Shown here: in pieces, positions 27,756 through 36,407 of the stretch
Layout: the number at the start of each line of letters is the position of its first letter
Numbering within the stretch: position 1 is the first letter of the stretch
From: Psychrobacter submarinus
GTDB lineage: Bacteria > Pseudomonadota > Gammaproteobacteria > Pseudomonadales > Moraxellaceae
Assembly (NCBI RefSeq): GCF_904846685.1
Contig: NZ_CAJHBQ010000003.1
Location: 186,001-250,000, forward strand
Direction of reading: 5' to 3'
DNA: 64,000 bases
Program-made: the position numbers and the translations under genes
Notes under the pieces: generated by a model
Databases searched by the model: none
What the model saw: the letters and a program-made list of their open reading frames with translations, nothing else
What the model was told of the DNA's origin: nothing

Positions 27756-29263
27756 TAGCGCAACCCTCCATCATCAACATCATCAGCAGGACTGTCTAGA
27801 TGCTCATCACTCTTATCCTTTGTTTTTTCTTGCGGCGCATTATCACCACTCAAAGCACGGCCCTGAGCTTCGGTCACAGAATGATCATAGTAAGTATCCT
27901 CTGAAGGATCCTCGTACGGTTTAGGCCCTTGAGTAATCAGGCGGATAATGTAAAAGCTACCTGCGCCAAAGACAAAGATATACAGTACGATAAAGCCAAT
28001 CAAAGTCGTCGCCACCTGCTGTGCTGCAATGGGCGACATACTCTCGCTAGTACGAATGACTTCATAGACGGTCCAGGGCTGACGTCCTGTTTCGGTGACG
28101 AACCAGCCAGCTAGTATCGCAATAAAGCCCATCGGCGTCATAAACATCCAAGCCCTATGGAACCATTTACTCTCAGGATTAAATTGTTGTTTTTTAAAGT
28201 ACTTGTAAACACTAAATAAGCCAACAAGTACCATGAGCATACCAATACCCACCATAATCCTAAATGCCCAAAAGACAATAGCAACAGGCGGTTGATCCTC
28301 GACAGCCCAATTTTTGAGTCCTTTGACTTCTCCATCTAATGAATGGGTCAAAATTAAACCCGAGACATAAGGGATACTCACTTCATACTTATTGGTTTGG
28401 TTATCTTGATCAGGTATCGCGAATAAACGTAGTGCCGCACCGCGCTCATCTTCCCAAATACCTTCCATCGCCGCCACTTTTGCAGGCTGATGTTCAAGGG
28501 TGTTCAAGCCATGCTCATCGCCGATGAGCACTTGTAGCGGCGCTACAAAGATAGCCATAATCATCGCCATACCTAGCATCACGCGGCCATGCTTGCGATG
28601 ATCTTGATGTTTTTTGGACTGCAGGTAATAGGCACCAATACCGCCGATGACAAAAGCGGTAGTCAAAAATGCTGCCGTCACCATATGTGCAAGACGGTAA
28701 GGGAAGGAGGGGTTAAAGATAATCTCAAGCCAATTGGTTGGATACAGAAGGCCATCAGCGCCTATCATAAAGCCTTGCGGCGTCTGCATAAAGCTATTAG
28801 CTGATAAAATCCAAGTGGCTGATATCAGCGTGCCGACAGCGACAATTGCCGTCGAGGCAAAGTGCATGCGCTTGCTGACGCGCCCCCACCCAAACAGCAT
28901 AATCCCCAAAAAGGACGCTTCTAAGAAAAAGGCGGTTAACACCTCATAAGCGAGCAAAGGCCCTAAGACGTTACCGGCTTTGTCGGAGAATACGGCCCAG
29001 TTGGTGCCGAACTGGTAGGACATCACCACGCCTGATACCACGCCAAGACCAAACACTACGGCGAATATTTTGACCCAGTGTTTATAGACTTCAGCGTAAA
29101 TGGGATCACCCGTTTTGAGCCAGCGAAATTCTAATACGGTCAGCCAGCTGGCAAGACCGATAGAGAACGCCGGAAAGACAATATGAAAAGAGATGACAAA
29201 AGCGAACTGAATACGCGCGAGCATCAGCGCGTCCATTTGGTCGATCATAAATGCAGCGAACAT
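27755..29263 (-). CDS. cioA: Cytochrome bd-type quinol oxidase subunit I, cyanide-insensitive type
   Basis: Heme-bearing subunit of a terminal quinol oxidase that reduces oxygen to water without proton pumping. The 502-residue protein has the heme b595 His in FVISFHIVFPAFSIG, the heme b558 ligands around SFPYRLAHMV and MVGIGMLMV, and GRQPWTVYEVIRT, which marks the quinol-binding region. The Q-loop is of the short type typical of CioA. AAGG sits 9 bases before the ATG. The C-terminal 45 residues are Asp/Glu/Lys-rich and probably disordered in the cytoplasm. Confidence 0.92.
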   Translation of the reverse strand: MFAAFMIDQMDALMLARIQFAFVISFHIVFPAFSIGLASWLTVLEFRWLKTGDPIYAEVYKHWVKIFAVVFGLGVVSGVVMSYQFGTNWAVFSDKAGNVLGPLLAYEVLTAFFLEASFLGIMLFGWGRVSKRMHFASTAIVAVGTLISATWILSANSFMQTPQGFMIGADGLLYPTNWLEIIFNPSFPYRLAHMVTAAFLTTAFVIGGIGAYYLQSKKHQDHRKHGRVMLGMAMIMAIFVAPLQVLIGDEHGLNTLEHQPAKVAAMEGIWEDERGAALRLFAIPDQDNQTNKYEVSIPYVSGLILTHSLDGEVKGLKNWAVEDQPPVAIVFWAFRIMVGIGMLMVLVGLFSVYKYFKKQQFNPESKWFHRAWMFMTPMGFIAILAGWFVTETGRQPWTVYEVIRTSESMSPIAAQQVATTLIGFIVLYIFVFGAGSFYIIRLITQGPKPYEDPSEDTYYDHSVTEAQGRALSGDNAPQEKTKDKSDEHLDSPADDVDDGGLR

Positions 29264-29764
29264 AAGCGCTTACCTTCATTCGTGAGCAAAATAGCGCAAG
29301 CTTCCGTGATACGCCCAAGTTACTAACCGCAGCTTAAATACAAGTAGTACGGTCAATAGCTAAGATTTGGCTGTGAGTATGAATAAGCTAAACGGATGGA
29401 CTAATGAGGTGACCATAACGGCTTAACTTAAATTAATAATTTATATCCTTATAAATTAATAAGTTATTGTTAATCAAAGTTATATTAAAAGTTTGTATTC
29501 ACTTATTATGCGCTTGTACCCTAGTTGCTGCAAGTTGCAGGTTATACATCTATCAGTCACTTATAACCTACAATAGGTATTGAAAAAATCACACATAAAT
29601 AAGCTTAAAATGCCTTTTTGAGTGTATAAACTTCTATTATTTGAAGCTATAGTGACTCATTTTACGCCGATAACCCTCTTATAACTTTTAATATTATTTA
29701 ATATATATTATAGTAACGTATATTAAAATACACTTAAACGCAATGCTTTTTTAATCGCCTAAGC
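29264..29764. other. AT-rich regulatory gap upstream of cioA
   Basis: Very AT-rich. It carries AAATTAATAA repeated directly at about 29430 and 29453. TTATT-GTTA-ATCAA (29464-29477) has one perfect half of the FNR/Anr site TTGAT-N4-ATCAA. No open frame was recognised. Confidence 0.45.
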
Positions 29765-32239
29765 TTATTGCTCGAGTTGAGCATGCAGAATTCGGCGCAG
29801 GGTCAAGATAGTTTGCGGACTGGTCTGAATACTATGTCCACCATTGATAATGGTCTCAGAAGCCGCACCTTCAAGGTGAGCGCTAGTATAAGGCACAATG
29901 CCATCTGATAAGGTTTTGGTTAATGCTTGACTAATATCGCCATCAACACGGACCGCAGCAACAAGTGGTAGAGACTCTACTGCATCATTAACATCGTTAT
30001 CAACAACGTCATCTTCACCTTTTACTGTCTCTTTAGGTTGCGGCTGTGATAGATCGATTTTGACGCCATCGGGCTGCGCTTGTGCAAGCCCTTGAGTAAT
30101 GTCGGAGTCATTGCTGGCTATAATGGAATGGTAAGTGACGCGATCATTGATTTTGATGTCTTTGGTTAACTGAATAAAAGAGGATTGATCACTGAGCTGA
30201 CTGGCACCATTTTGCAAATATAGCGCGCCTAAAGGATTCTGTGCCAAATCACCTTGGGTTGCGATCGTAGCTAAGTTTTCAGTGACCGTTTTGACAAGTC
30301 CGACGGGCAAATAGACAATACGGCGCAGCGCGCGAGTAAACCAGCGATCCGCGTAGTCGGTACCGCGAAAGGGCGCAGACAAAAATACAGCAGTGTCAAC
30401 TTGCGGCAAAGCATGCAGCTCAAAGCGCTCTTTTAACTGCTCTTCACCAAAGGACTGTTTGAGCGCCTCACGTATTTTGTTTTTTTCGCTAAATGTGAGC
30501 TGGTTTTGATCATCGAGTCGATCTAAGTCATCGACCAAGTTGTCGTCTGAGAGCATCATGCGAGCGATAAGCGCGCCCATACTATGACTGACAATCACAC
30601 TGTTTTTGCTCGCGCGATTTTGTCCTTTAGGATCGGTTTGCTCATAAGTGCTATTGATTAGACGCTGTATTTGGTAGCGGTTTTCTATAATAGGCAAGTT
30701 GGTTGGATAAAATATCTGCCAAACTTGGTAGTTATCACGCAGCAGAGCATCGTTCAAAATATCATTGGTTAAATTGACCCAAGTGGCAGGACTCGAGGCT
30801 AACCCGTGCAGCATAATCAATACCCGCTTGTTAGGGTCATAAGGCTCAAGCATAAACAATTTGGGCAGATTGGTTTTTTGTTGACGAGTGATTAGGTTTA
30901 AGTAGCCGACGCCGTCTAGTTGATTCTCTGCAAGCCACATACCATAACCTGCCGAAAAATTCGCTGCCAGCGGATAGTCTTCGCCTAAGATAGTAGTGCT
31001 CTCACTGCGGTAAGGGTTATATAGATGAATATCGAGCTGCTCGCTACTGAGTACATCTAATACGCTATCTCCTACAGGTTTAATCAAACCGGTCATCAGC
31101 AAATGGCCGCTAGGGTAGATTCGGCTACTCGGGTCCTCATTGCTTATGCTTTCGTCGTTATCGGTGCTATTGTCTTGAGCCAATCTACCTGACAAAGAGG
31201 AGACGAGCAGCTGGCTAATAGTGGTCGTGTAACGGTCATTGAGAGACGCCACGAAGCTAATACCTAAACCTGGCCGCTTACTTATCGAGTTTAGTCCCGC
31301 AAGACGCAGCTCATAAGTAGAGGTCAGATCTGTCAAAGCAGAAGTTTGCTCACGAGCGTTTTGTAGATACTGGTCTTCATTGGGTAGATGGACATTGAGA
31401 CCATAGTCCCCAACTTGCACCGTCATGACCTTGACTTGGTCTGTGGCACGGCCGCCCATCGCAACTTTATTAGAAATAGCGGTTTGGGCTGAATCGTCGG
31501 TAGCTGTTGTTGGTAAGTACTCAATATGAGTGTTGCCAAACATCTTCTTAGTGCGGGCTTTAGATTGATACAGCTTAGTTATGATGTCATTGCTCGCGGC
31601 ATTGTAGATATCTTGAGTTTGAATATCGACATCGTTTGGAATGCGGTTTTGTAAAGGTGCGCTTTTTTGTTTTTGAGTAGCGTTCTCAAAGTCGTGTTCT
31701 AATCTGTCATAAAATAGATACGCGTAGCTTGATTTGACGGCATCAAACAGCCGCTGTTGATAATTCATAAGACAAGCGGATGTTCTTTGTTCTTTACTTT
31801 TTGCTTGCTCCTCATCGAGTGGGGCGTTGGCAAAGTAGGGGTCAATCGGTGGCCGAGATAGCGCAGCGAGGCAGTCTGAAGATTCGGCTAATTGCCTTGC
31901 TTTGGCGTAATGCAGCTCAGCGAAGACAGCAAGCGACGAACGATAATTATCATCGAGGAGACTATCAGAGAGCTGCCCTAAGCACAGATCAAAGTGCTGC
32001 AAACAGGCCGTTTCATTGAGACCAGCCGAGAGCAGGGTTGACGCAGTATTACTACTGAGTTTATTGTCTGAGACGATATTACCGCGTTGGCTACTAATGA
32101 CTTTGGACTTGCTTTGCTGGCTTACAGATACCGTACTACAAGCGCTGACAAGTAGTGTAGAGGTAATAATAGTTATAGCCAAAAGCGCTTGTTTGTGAGC
32201 AGATGTTATAGCGTTTACAGCGTTACTTGCAACAGTCAT
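29765..32239 (-). CDS. Lipoprotein alpha/beta-hydrolase, lipase-like
   Basis: Secreted lipoprotein of 824 residues: the signal peptide ends in the lipobox LVSAC with Cys34. The hydrolase core lies in the second half: an oxyanion region MLHGLASSPATWVNL and the nucleophile elbow SHSMGALIARMM near residue 552, with Ser replacing the usual first Gly of GxSxG. A C-terminal GHSIQTSP probably supplies the catalytic His. The first 350 residues match nothing I can name. It is probably an outer-membrane lipase or esterase; the substrate is unknown. The gene stands alone. Confidence 0.75.
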   Translation of the reverse strand: MTVASNAVNAITSAHKQALLAITIITSTLLVSACSTVSVSQQSKSKVISSQRGNIVSDNKLSSNTASTLLSAGLNETACLQHFDLCLGQLSDSLLDDNYRSSLAVFAELHYAKARQLAESSDCLAALSRPPIDPYFANAPLDEEQAKSKEQRTSACLMNYQQRLFDAVKSSYAYLFYDRLEHDFENATQKQKSAPLQNRIPNDVDIQTQDIYNAASNDIITKLYQSKARTKKMFGNTHIEYLPTTATDDSAQTAISNKVAMGGRATDQVKVMTVQVGDYGLNVHLPNEDQYLQNAREQTSALTDLTSTYELRLAGLNSISKRPGLGISFVASLNDRYTTTISQLLVSSLSGRLAQDNSTDNDESISNEDPSSRIYPSGHLLMTGLIKPVGDSVLDVLSSEQLDIHLYNPYRSESTTILGEDYPLAANFSAGYGMWLAENQLDGVGYLNLITRQQKTNLPKLFMLEPYDPNKRVLIMLHGLASSPATWVNLTNDILNDALLRDNYQVWQIFYPTNLPIIENRYQIQRLINSTYEQTDPKGQNRASKNSVIVSHSMGALIARMMLSDDNLVDDLDRLDDQNQLTFSEKNKIREALKQSFGEEQLKERFELHALPQVDTAVFLSAPFRGTDYADRWFTRALRRIVYLPVGLVKTVTENLATIATQGDLAQNPLGALYLQNGASQLSDQSSFIQLTKDIKINDRVTYHSIIASNDSDITQGLAQAQPDGVKIDLSQPQPKETVKGEDDVVDNDVNDAVESLPLVAAVRVDGDISQALTKTLSDGIVPYTSAHLEGAASETIINGGHSIQTSPQTILTLRRILHAQLEQ

Positions 32240-32319
32240 AGCGAGTCTCAGTAGATAATCTCAATATAGAATAAAGACAGATTCGATAAGATAAAACCTC
32301 AAACAGTATAGCGCTAAAA

Positions 32320-32388
32320 CAAAAAAAGCGCGCCTGCTTTATAGATGATAGTGAGTCACTACTCAATCACTGTAAAGAAGGCGCGCTG
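32320..32388 (-). terminator. Long hairpin terminator downstream of the periplasmic repeat protein gene
   Basis: AGCGCGCC (32327-32334) pairs with GGCGCGCT (32380-32387), with further inner pairing (CTTTA/TAAAG, AGTGA/TCACT). A seven-T run follows on the minus strand. Confidence 0.75.
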
Positions 32389-32494
32389 TTAAAGCGGCGC
32401 TATAATCGACTGGCTTGATAACTAAAGTCAGCCTCAGCGACTAATATTATCTTAAACGACCGCTGTTTTAGATAATGCTATCTTTAACTGCCGA

Positions 32495-33508
32495 TTAACT
32501 GGTCTGGTTGATACTATTCGGGCTGACATTGATATCAGGAGCGGGTAGATCCCAGATATAGTATTTCCCGTCTTCAATGAGTTTGATTTGTTGACGTATT
32601 ACTTTATTATCTGGTACTTTTTGCTCGAGACGACGCAGGCGCGAGAGTGCTTCACTGCGGCGATCGCTTAACAGATCAGATTGAGCCAAGCTTTGTTCTG
32701 CTTCGGTATAGCCTAGGCCAACCGCTCGGTCAAGATACTTTTGACCTTCCTTAAAACCGCCGCCTTCTGAGAGCATCATGCCATATAAAAAGTTGGCCTC
32801 AGCGCTGTCAGGCTGAGCTTTGATTGCGCGATCTATATATTGACCACCGCGTACGGCATAATCTGAGCCCAAATCTAAGTTGCGGCCCATACCATTGAGC
32901 TTAGCGGCGCGAATTAAGACCTCATAAGAGGCGTCTGGCGCACTGGCAAAAGGCTCAATCCAATCTGCTAATACTTTAATCTTCTCGCGCGTGTAGTAGC
33001 GCTGTGAGCGGTTGGGGAAGTTTGGTGGATAGTGGCGCGCATTGGGCGAGACGTCTTCGATAAAATGATCAAGTAAGCTAACGTCGAGCCTATCTGCGCC
33101 TACACCGCGCTTGGTAGGGATAAGTACGGTTGAGATAAAGCTGATATCAGAGATAGTCGCTTGCGGCGCTGGGATATTGCGAAGCTGACCTTGGCTAATA
33201 TCGATGCCCGTACTAGTGATAGGGCCACGCTGATACACGCGAGTAGCACGCTCCGACTCATTTGCTACGCTATTAGTGGCTGCGGCTGCTGGAGTCGCTA
33301 CATTTGACTGCACCGGAATAGGCTGCGCGCCAGATTGAGTGTTGGCTGGCTGGGCACGGCGAATGATACGCCGACTTGAATCCTTAGCGCTAGGCACGCT
33401 TGCGGTGACGCTATCAGGTGCTGCAAGGGCTGGGGTGGTCAACAGCATAGTACAAGCCGCTGCTAGAGCAGTCAGAGTTGCAAATTTGTGAGTTATATTG
33501 TGTTTCAT
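32495..33508 (-). CDS. Periplasmic TPR/Sel1-like repeat protein
   Basis: A 337-residue protein with a signal peptide (cleavage near ALAA at about residue 29), an Ala/Asn/Gln-rich linker to about 110, then a region I do not recognise (VLIPTKRGVGADRLDVSLLD). The C-terminal half carries helix-turn-helix repeats of TPR/Sel1 type (EANFLYGMMLSEGGGFKEGQ, then KYLDRAVGLGYTEA). Such proteins usually scaffold other envelope proteins; no specific role can be given. Single-gene unit with its own terminator. Confidence 0.65.
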   Translation of the reverse strand: MKHNITHKFATLTALAAACTMLLTTPALAAPDSVTASVPSAKDSSRRIIRRAQPANTQSGAQPIPVQSNVATPAAAATNSVANESERATRVYQRGPITSTGIDISQGQLRNIPAPQATISDISFISTVLIPTKRGVGADRLDVSLLDHFIEDVSPNARHYPPNFPNRSQRYYTREKIKVLADWIEPFASAPDASYEVLIRAAKLNGMGRNLDLGSDYAVRGGQYIDRAIKAQPDSAEANFLYGMMLSEGGGFKEGQKYLDRAVGLGYTEAEQSLAQSDLLSDRRSEALSRLRRLEQKVPDNKVIRQQIKLIEDGKYYIWDLPAPDINVSPNSINQTS

Positions 33509-33758
33509 AAAAACGGTTGCCTTTTAGTAGTCTCAAGGGAAAAGTGAGGTTTTCACTGATCTTAGTTTTGCTTATATGAATAAGTGTTTAGGTCAATGCA
33601 GTCAAAGCTATCAAAGCAGTTTATTTTTTCATACCCTAGCAATTAGTATCAGCACTCGCAACGGTAGGATTGTTAATAATAATACTAAACATTATCTGGC
33701 AGACGTTATCCGTAAATCCTCTGCCATCGTTTGCAGCGCCAAGCTATGACTGCTTTAC

Positions 33759-34403
33759 TTATATATGATAAGCAGCACTTTTCATACAATTCGCCATAAA
33801 ACGCATACTGCGGCGTATCGGTGGTGCTAGCGCCGCACCGCCATTATCAAGGGCAAGTTGACGATGATGCAGCTCTTCGATATCCATTTGCGCTAGTATC
33901 TCACGAGTACGCTGATCTTGCGCAGGTAGTTGGGCGATATGATCTTGTAGATGCTCACTGACTTGCGCTTCTGTCTCAGCGACAAACCCTAGACTGAACT
34001 CGTTAGAGATAGCTCCGGCCACCGCGCCCAAACCAAAGGACATGCCGTACCATAGCGGCGTAAAGACACTTGGGTGGCTACCAAGCTCATCAAGGCGAGT
34101 CTCGCACCAAACGAGATGATCGACCTCTTCAGTAGCAGATTGGTGCATGGCTTGCTTGACGGTCTCGTCTTTTGCGGTAAAGGCTTGACCATGATAGAGG
34201 CCTTGCGCGCAGACCTCACCGGTATGGTTGATACGCATAAGGCCTGCGACATGGCGAGATTCGGTGATGCTCAGCTCAGGAATCTCATCGCTACTCACAG
34301 GTAAGGGCCGAGAGCTTGGGTTTGAGTGCGGCACTACCGCTCGTAGCGCTTTATCAACGCTCAATAATAAATGGTCAATCTTTGAAAGAGGACGCGCTGT
34401 CAT
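33759..34403 (-). CDS. coq7: Demethoxyubiquinone hydroxylase
   Basis: Di-iron monooxygenase of ubiquinone synthesis, hydroxylating 2-octaprenyl-3-methyl-6-methoxybenzoquinol. The 214-residue protein carries the carboxylate-bridged ligands in INHTGEVCAQ, ATEEVDHLVWCE, ETEAQVSEHL and DIEELHH. The frame is open from a TTG at 34409, but GGAG lies 6 bases before the ATG at 34401-34403, so that start was used. In many gammaproteobacteria UbiF does this job; Coq7 is usual in Pseudomonadales. Confidence 0.93.
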   Translation of the reverse strand: MTARPLSKIDHLLLSVDKALRAVVPHSNPSSRPLPVSSDEIPELSITESRHVAGLMRINHTGEVCAQGLYHGQAFTAKDETVKQAMHQSATEEVDHLVWCETRLDELGSHPSVFTPLWYGMSFGLGAVAGAISNEFSLGFVAETEAQVSEHLQDHIAQLPAQDQRTREILAQMDIEELHHRQLALDNGGAALAPPIRRSMRFMANCMKSAAYHI

Positions 34404-34501
34404 AAACAACTCCTAATAAAGTACGGTTTTCTACATTCATCTTACTGATTATCGATTGATACTATTAATTAATATAGTCGATACACTCTAAAAATGTCAT
34501 A

Positions 34502-34571
34502 GCGCTACTGGGATGAATTTTGCGCAGCCTCTGGGAACGCAGCACGCAAGTAAAATTTATACCAGTAGCGC
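34502..34571. repeat. 70-bp fold-back hairpin between LplT-like gene and coq7
   Basis: GCGCTACTGG and CCAGTAGCGC are perfect 10-bp arms; pairing continues inward (GATGAATTTT against AAAATTTATA, two mismatches). On the minus strand it follows the LplT-like stop codon by about 50 bases, so it may be a terminator or mRNA-stabilising element, but the T run after it is interrupted. It has no GGGCGTGT ends, so it is not one of the MITEs. Confidence 0.6.
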
Positions 34572-34618
34572 GTTTAAATCCGTAAAAGTTTTACATTCAG
34601 CTAACTATACTAAAGCAT

Positions 34619-35944
34619 TTAACCTTCATCATGGTTTTGTATGACAGCTTGCTGTTGATGCTTTTTGAGCTTTAAGTACAAAAAGGTGCCATAGCCAATA
34701 TTTAATATGCCGGTGACCAAAAATAACTGCGGTAGTGTCAGCTGCAAGCTATTCAATACTACAATAGCAAAAATAGCAGAACCGACCATAAATATGGCAT
34801 TAAAAATGTTATTAGCGCCGACTATACGCGCGCGATGACTCTTTGGCGCATAAGCTTGCATTGAGGCGTAAAGCGGTACAATATACAGACCGCCGCTAAA
34901 CCCTAAGAAGAATAAGTCTGCAAAAACACGCCAAGTTCCCGGTACTCCAAATAAGTCGCCAATTGTTAATAGAGTATCCCCAGCAGGCTGTATGTTCAGC
35001 CCTGATAAAGAAAAATAAAGATCAATTGCAAAAATGCTCAAACCGGCAATGCCAAAGGGCAGTAGACGCAAACTAACCTCGTTTTTGGTCAGTCTCTTGC
35101 ACAGCAGTGAGCCGATAGAGACCCCTACAGAAAACAAAGTCAGTAAAAATATCACGACTGACTCATCACCTTGTAAGATAACTTTGCTAAATTCTGGCGT
35201 CTGTGTCAAAAAAGTCGCGCCATAAAACCAAAACCAGCTATTGCCTAAAATAATAAAAAATAAAAAGGGCAGCGAATACAAGTAGCGAACCGTTGATAGG
35301 CTAGTGGTGAAGATATTCCAGTTGATATTTAGCTTCGGCTGCATGGCTGGCATGTGCGGAATACCGCGCGCAGCTAGATAACCTAGAGATGAGACCAAAA
35401 GCACAGTCGCGCTGATCCAGTATAGCGACTGCGGTAGCTGCGTTAATACTCCTGCGATAATCATCCCCAGCAAGATTGCCAAAGACGTACCCATCTGAAA
35501 TAAGCCATTAGCGCCAACCAGCTCATCTTCTCGCATTGCTTGGGGTAGATAAGCATATTTAATAGGACCAAAAAAGGTAGAATGGGTACCCATCAAAAAT
35601 AACGCCACAAACAGTAGCACATACCACTCAAACACAAAGCCAATAGCGGCCACTGTCATAATGACGATCTCAAGTATTTTTACCAAACGCGTGAGTTTGG
35701 ATTTTTCAAACTTATCGGCGATTTGTCCGGCGAGCGCTGAGAATAAAAAGTATGGCAAAATAAAGAGCATCGCGGCTAAGTTGTTAAGAATGCTAACCTC
35801 AGCACCGAGCTGGCTTGCGGCCGTATAAGTCAGCACTAATATCAGTGCCTGCTTAAAAATATTGTCATTGAAAGCGCCCAAAAACTGGGTAAAAAACATG
35901 GCACTAAAACGCCGCCGCTTGAATAACTGAAACTGATTTGCCAT
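34619..35944 (-). CDS. MFS transporter, lysophospholipid transporter LplT family
   Basis: A 441-residue, 12-segment MFS protein. The start FKRRRFSAMFFTQFLGAFND followed by NIFKQALILVL is characteristic of LplT and of the N-terminal half of the LplT-Aas fusion proteins, which flip lysophosphatidylethanolamine inwards for re-acylation. No acyltransferase domain is fused and no aas gene is next to it, so the substrate is inferred from family only. It has a single-gene layout on the same strand as coq7. Confidence 0.75.
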   Translation of the reverse strand: MANQFQLFKRRRFSAMFFTQFLGAFNDNIFKQALILVLTYTAASQLGAEVSILNNLAAMLFILPYFLFSALAGQIADKFEKSKLTRLVKILEIVIMTVAAIGFVFEWYVLLFVALFLMGTHSTFFGPIKYAYLPQAMREDELVGANGLFQMGTSLAILLGMIIAGVLTQLPQSLYWISATVLLVSSLGYLAARGIPHMPAMQPKLNINWNIFTTSLSTVRYLYSLPFLFFIILGNSWFWFYGATFLTQTPEFSKVILQGDESVVIFLLTLFSVGVSIGSLLCKRLTKNEVSLRLLPFGIAGLSIFAIDLYFSLSGLNIQPAGDTLLTIGDLFGVPGTWRVFADLFFLGFSGGLYIVPLYASMQAYAPKSHRARIVGANNIFNAIFMVGSAIFAIVVLNSLQLTLPQLFLVTGILNIGYGTFLYLKLKKHQQQAVIQNHDEG

Positions 35945-36407
35945 GAGGCTTCCTATGAGCGAGTACTTTTAATTGTTTAAATAACCACAGATCAAGATAA
36001 AAACGGGTAGTCGGATAATGACGCTATCAGACGTGACCAGAGGCTACCATACGAGGGATAGCGGTTATGCTGTTGCTAATATGGTAATTATAAATAGTAT
36101 CAATAACTTATTAAAATATATGATAGGTTTTATGATTCTAACCTCGTATAATAGCAAGGCTGTGGGGCAAATACATGTATTAAATGCTATGATATGTTCG
36201 TGAGCTCAGTTATGATTTGTAAATTTTATAAGCCCTGATGCAGCAGTGATATTTTGATAATTATCAGCCTCTACATCGTTAAGTGTGCATCGTTTTCGCT
36301 ATATCAATAGGTCCGCTTTACAAGGCTATAAACAGTCTTTTTAAAGCGTTTGTGAACCGTTACGCTAGGCTTAAGTGGCCATATCAGATGATAGGATAGT
36401 ATTAGTC
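35945..36407. other. Divergent promoter region LplT-like gene / tamA
   Basis: No credible gene. A TATAAT (36147-36152) in an AT-rich stretch may be a promoter -10 for tamA, leaving a leader of about 250 bases. A 61-codon open frame (36018-36203) lacks a ribosome site and was not accepted. Confidence 0.45.

Noticed and set aside
34502..34571. Third class of MITE
   Set aside because: No GGGCGTGT ends and no TA or other target duplication visible; kept only as a hairpin.
36018..36203. 61-codon frame between the LplT-like gene and tamA
   Set aside because: No ribosome site, no recognisable protein pattern, and it overlaps a likely promoter.
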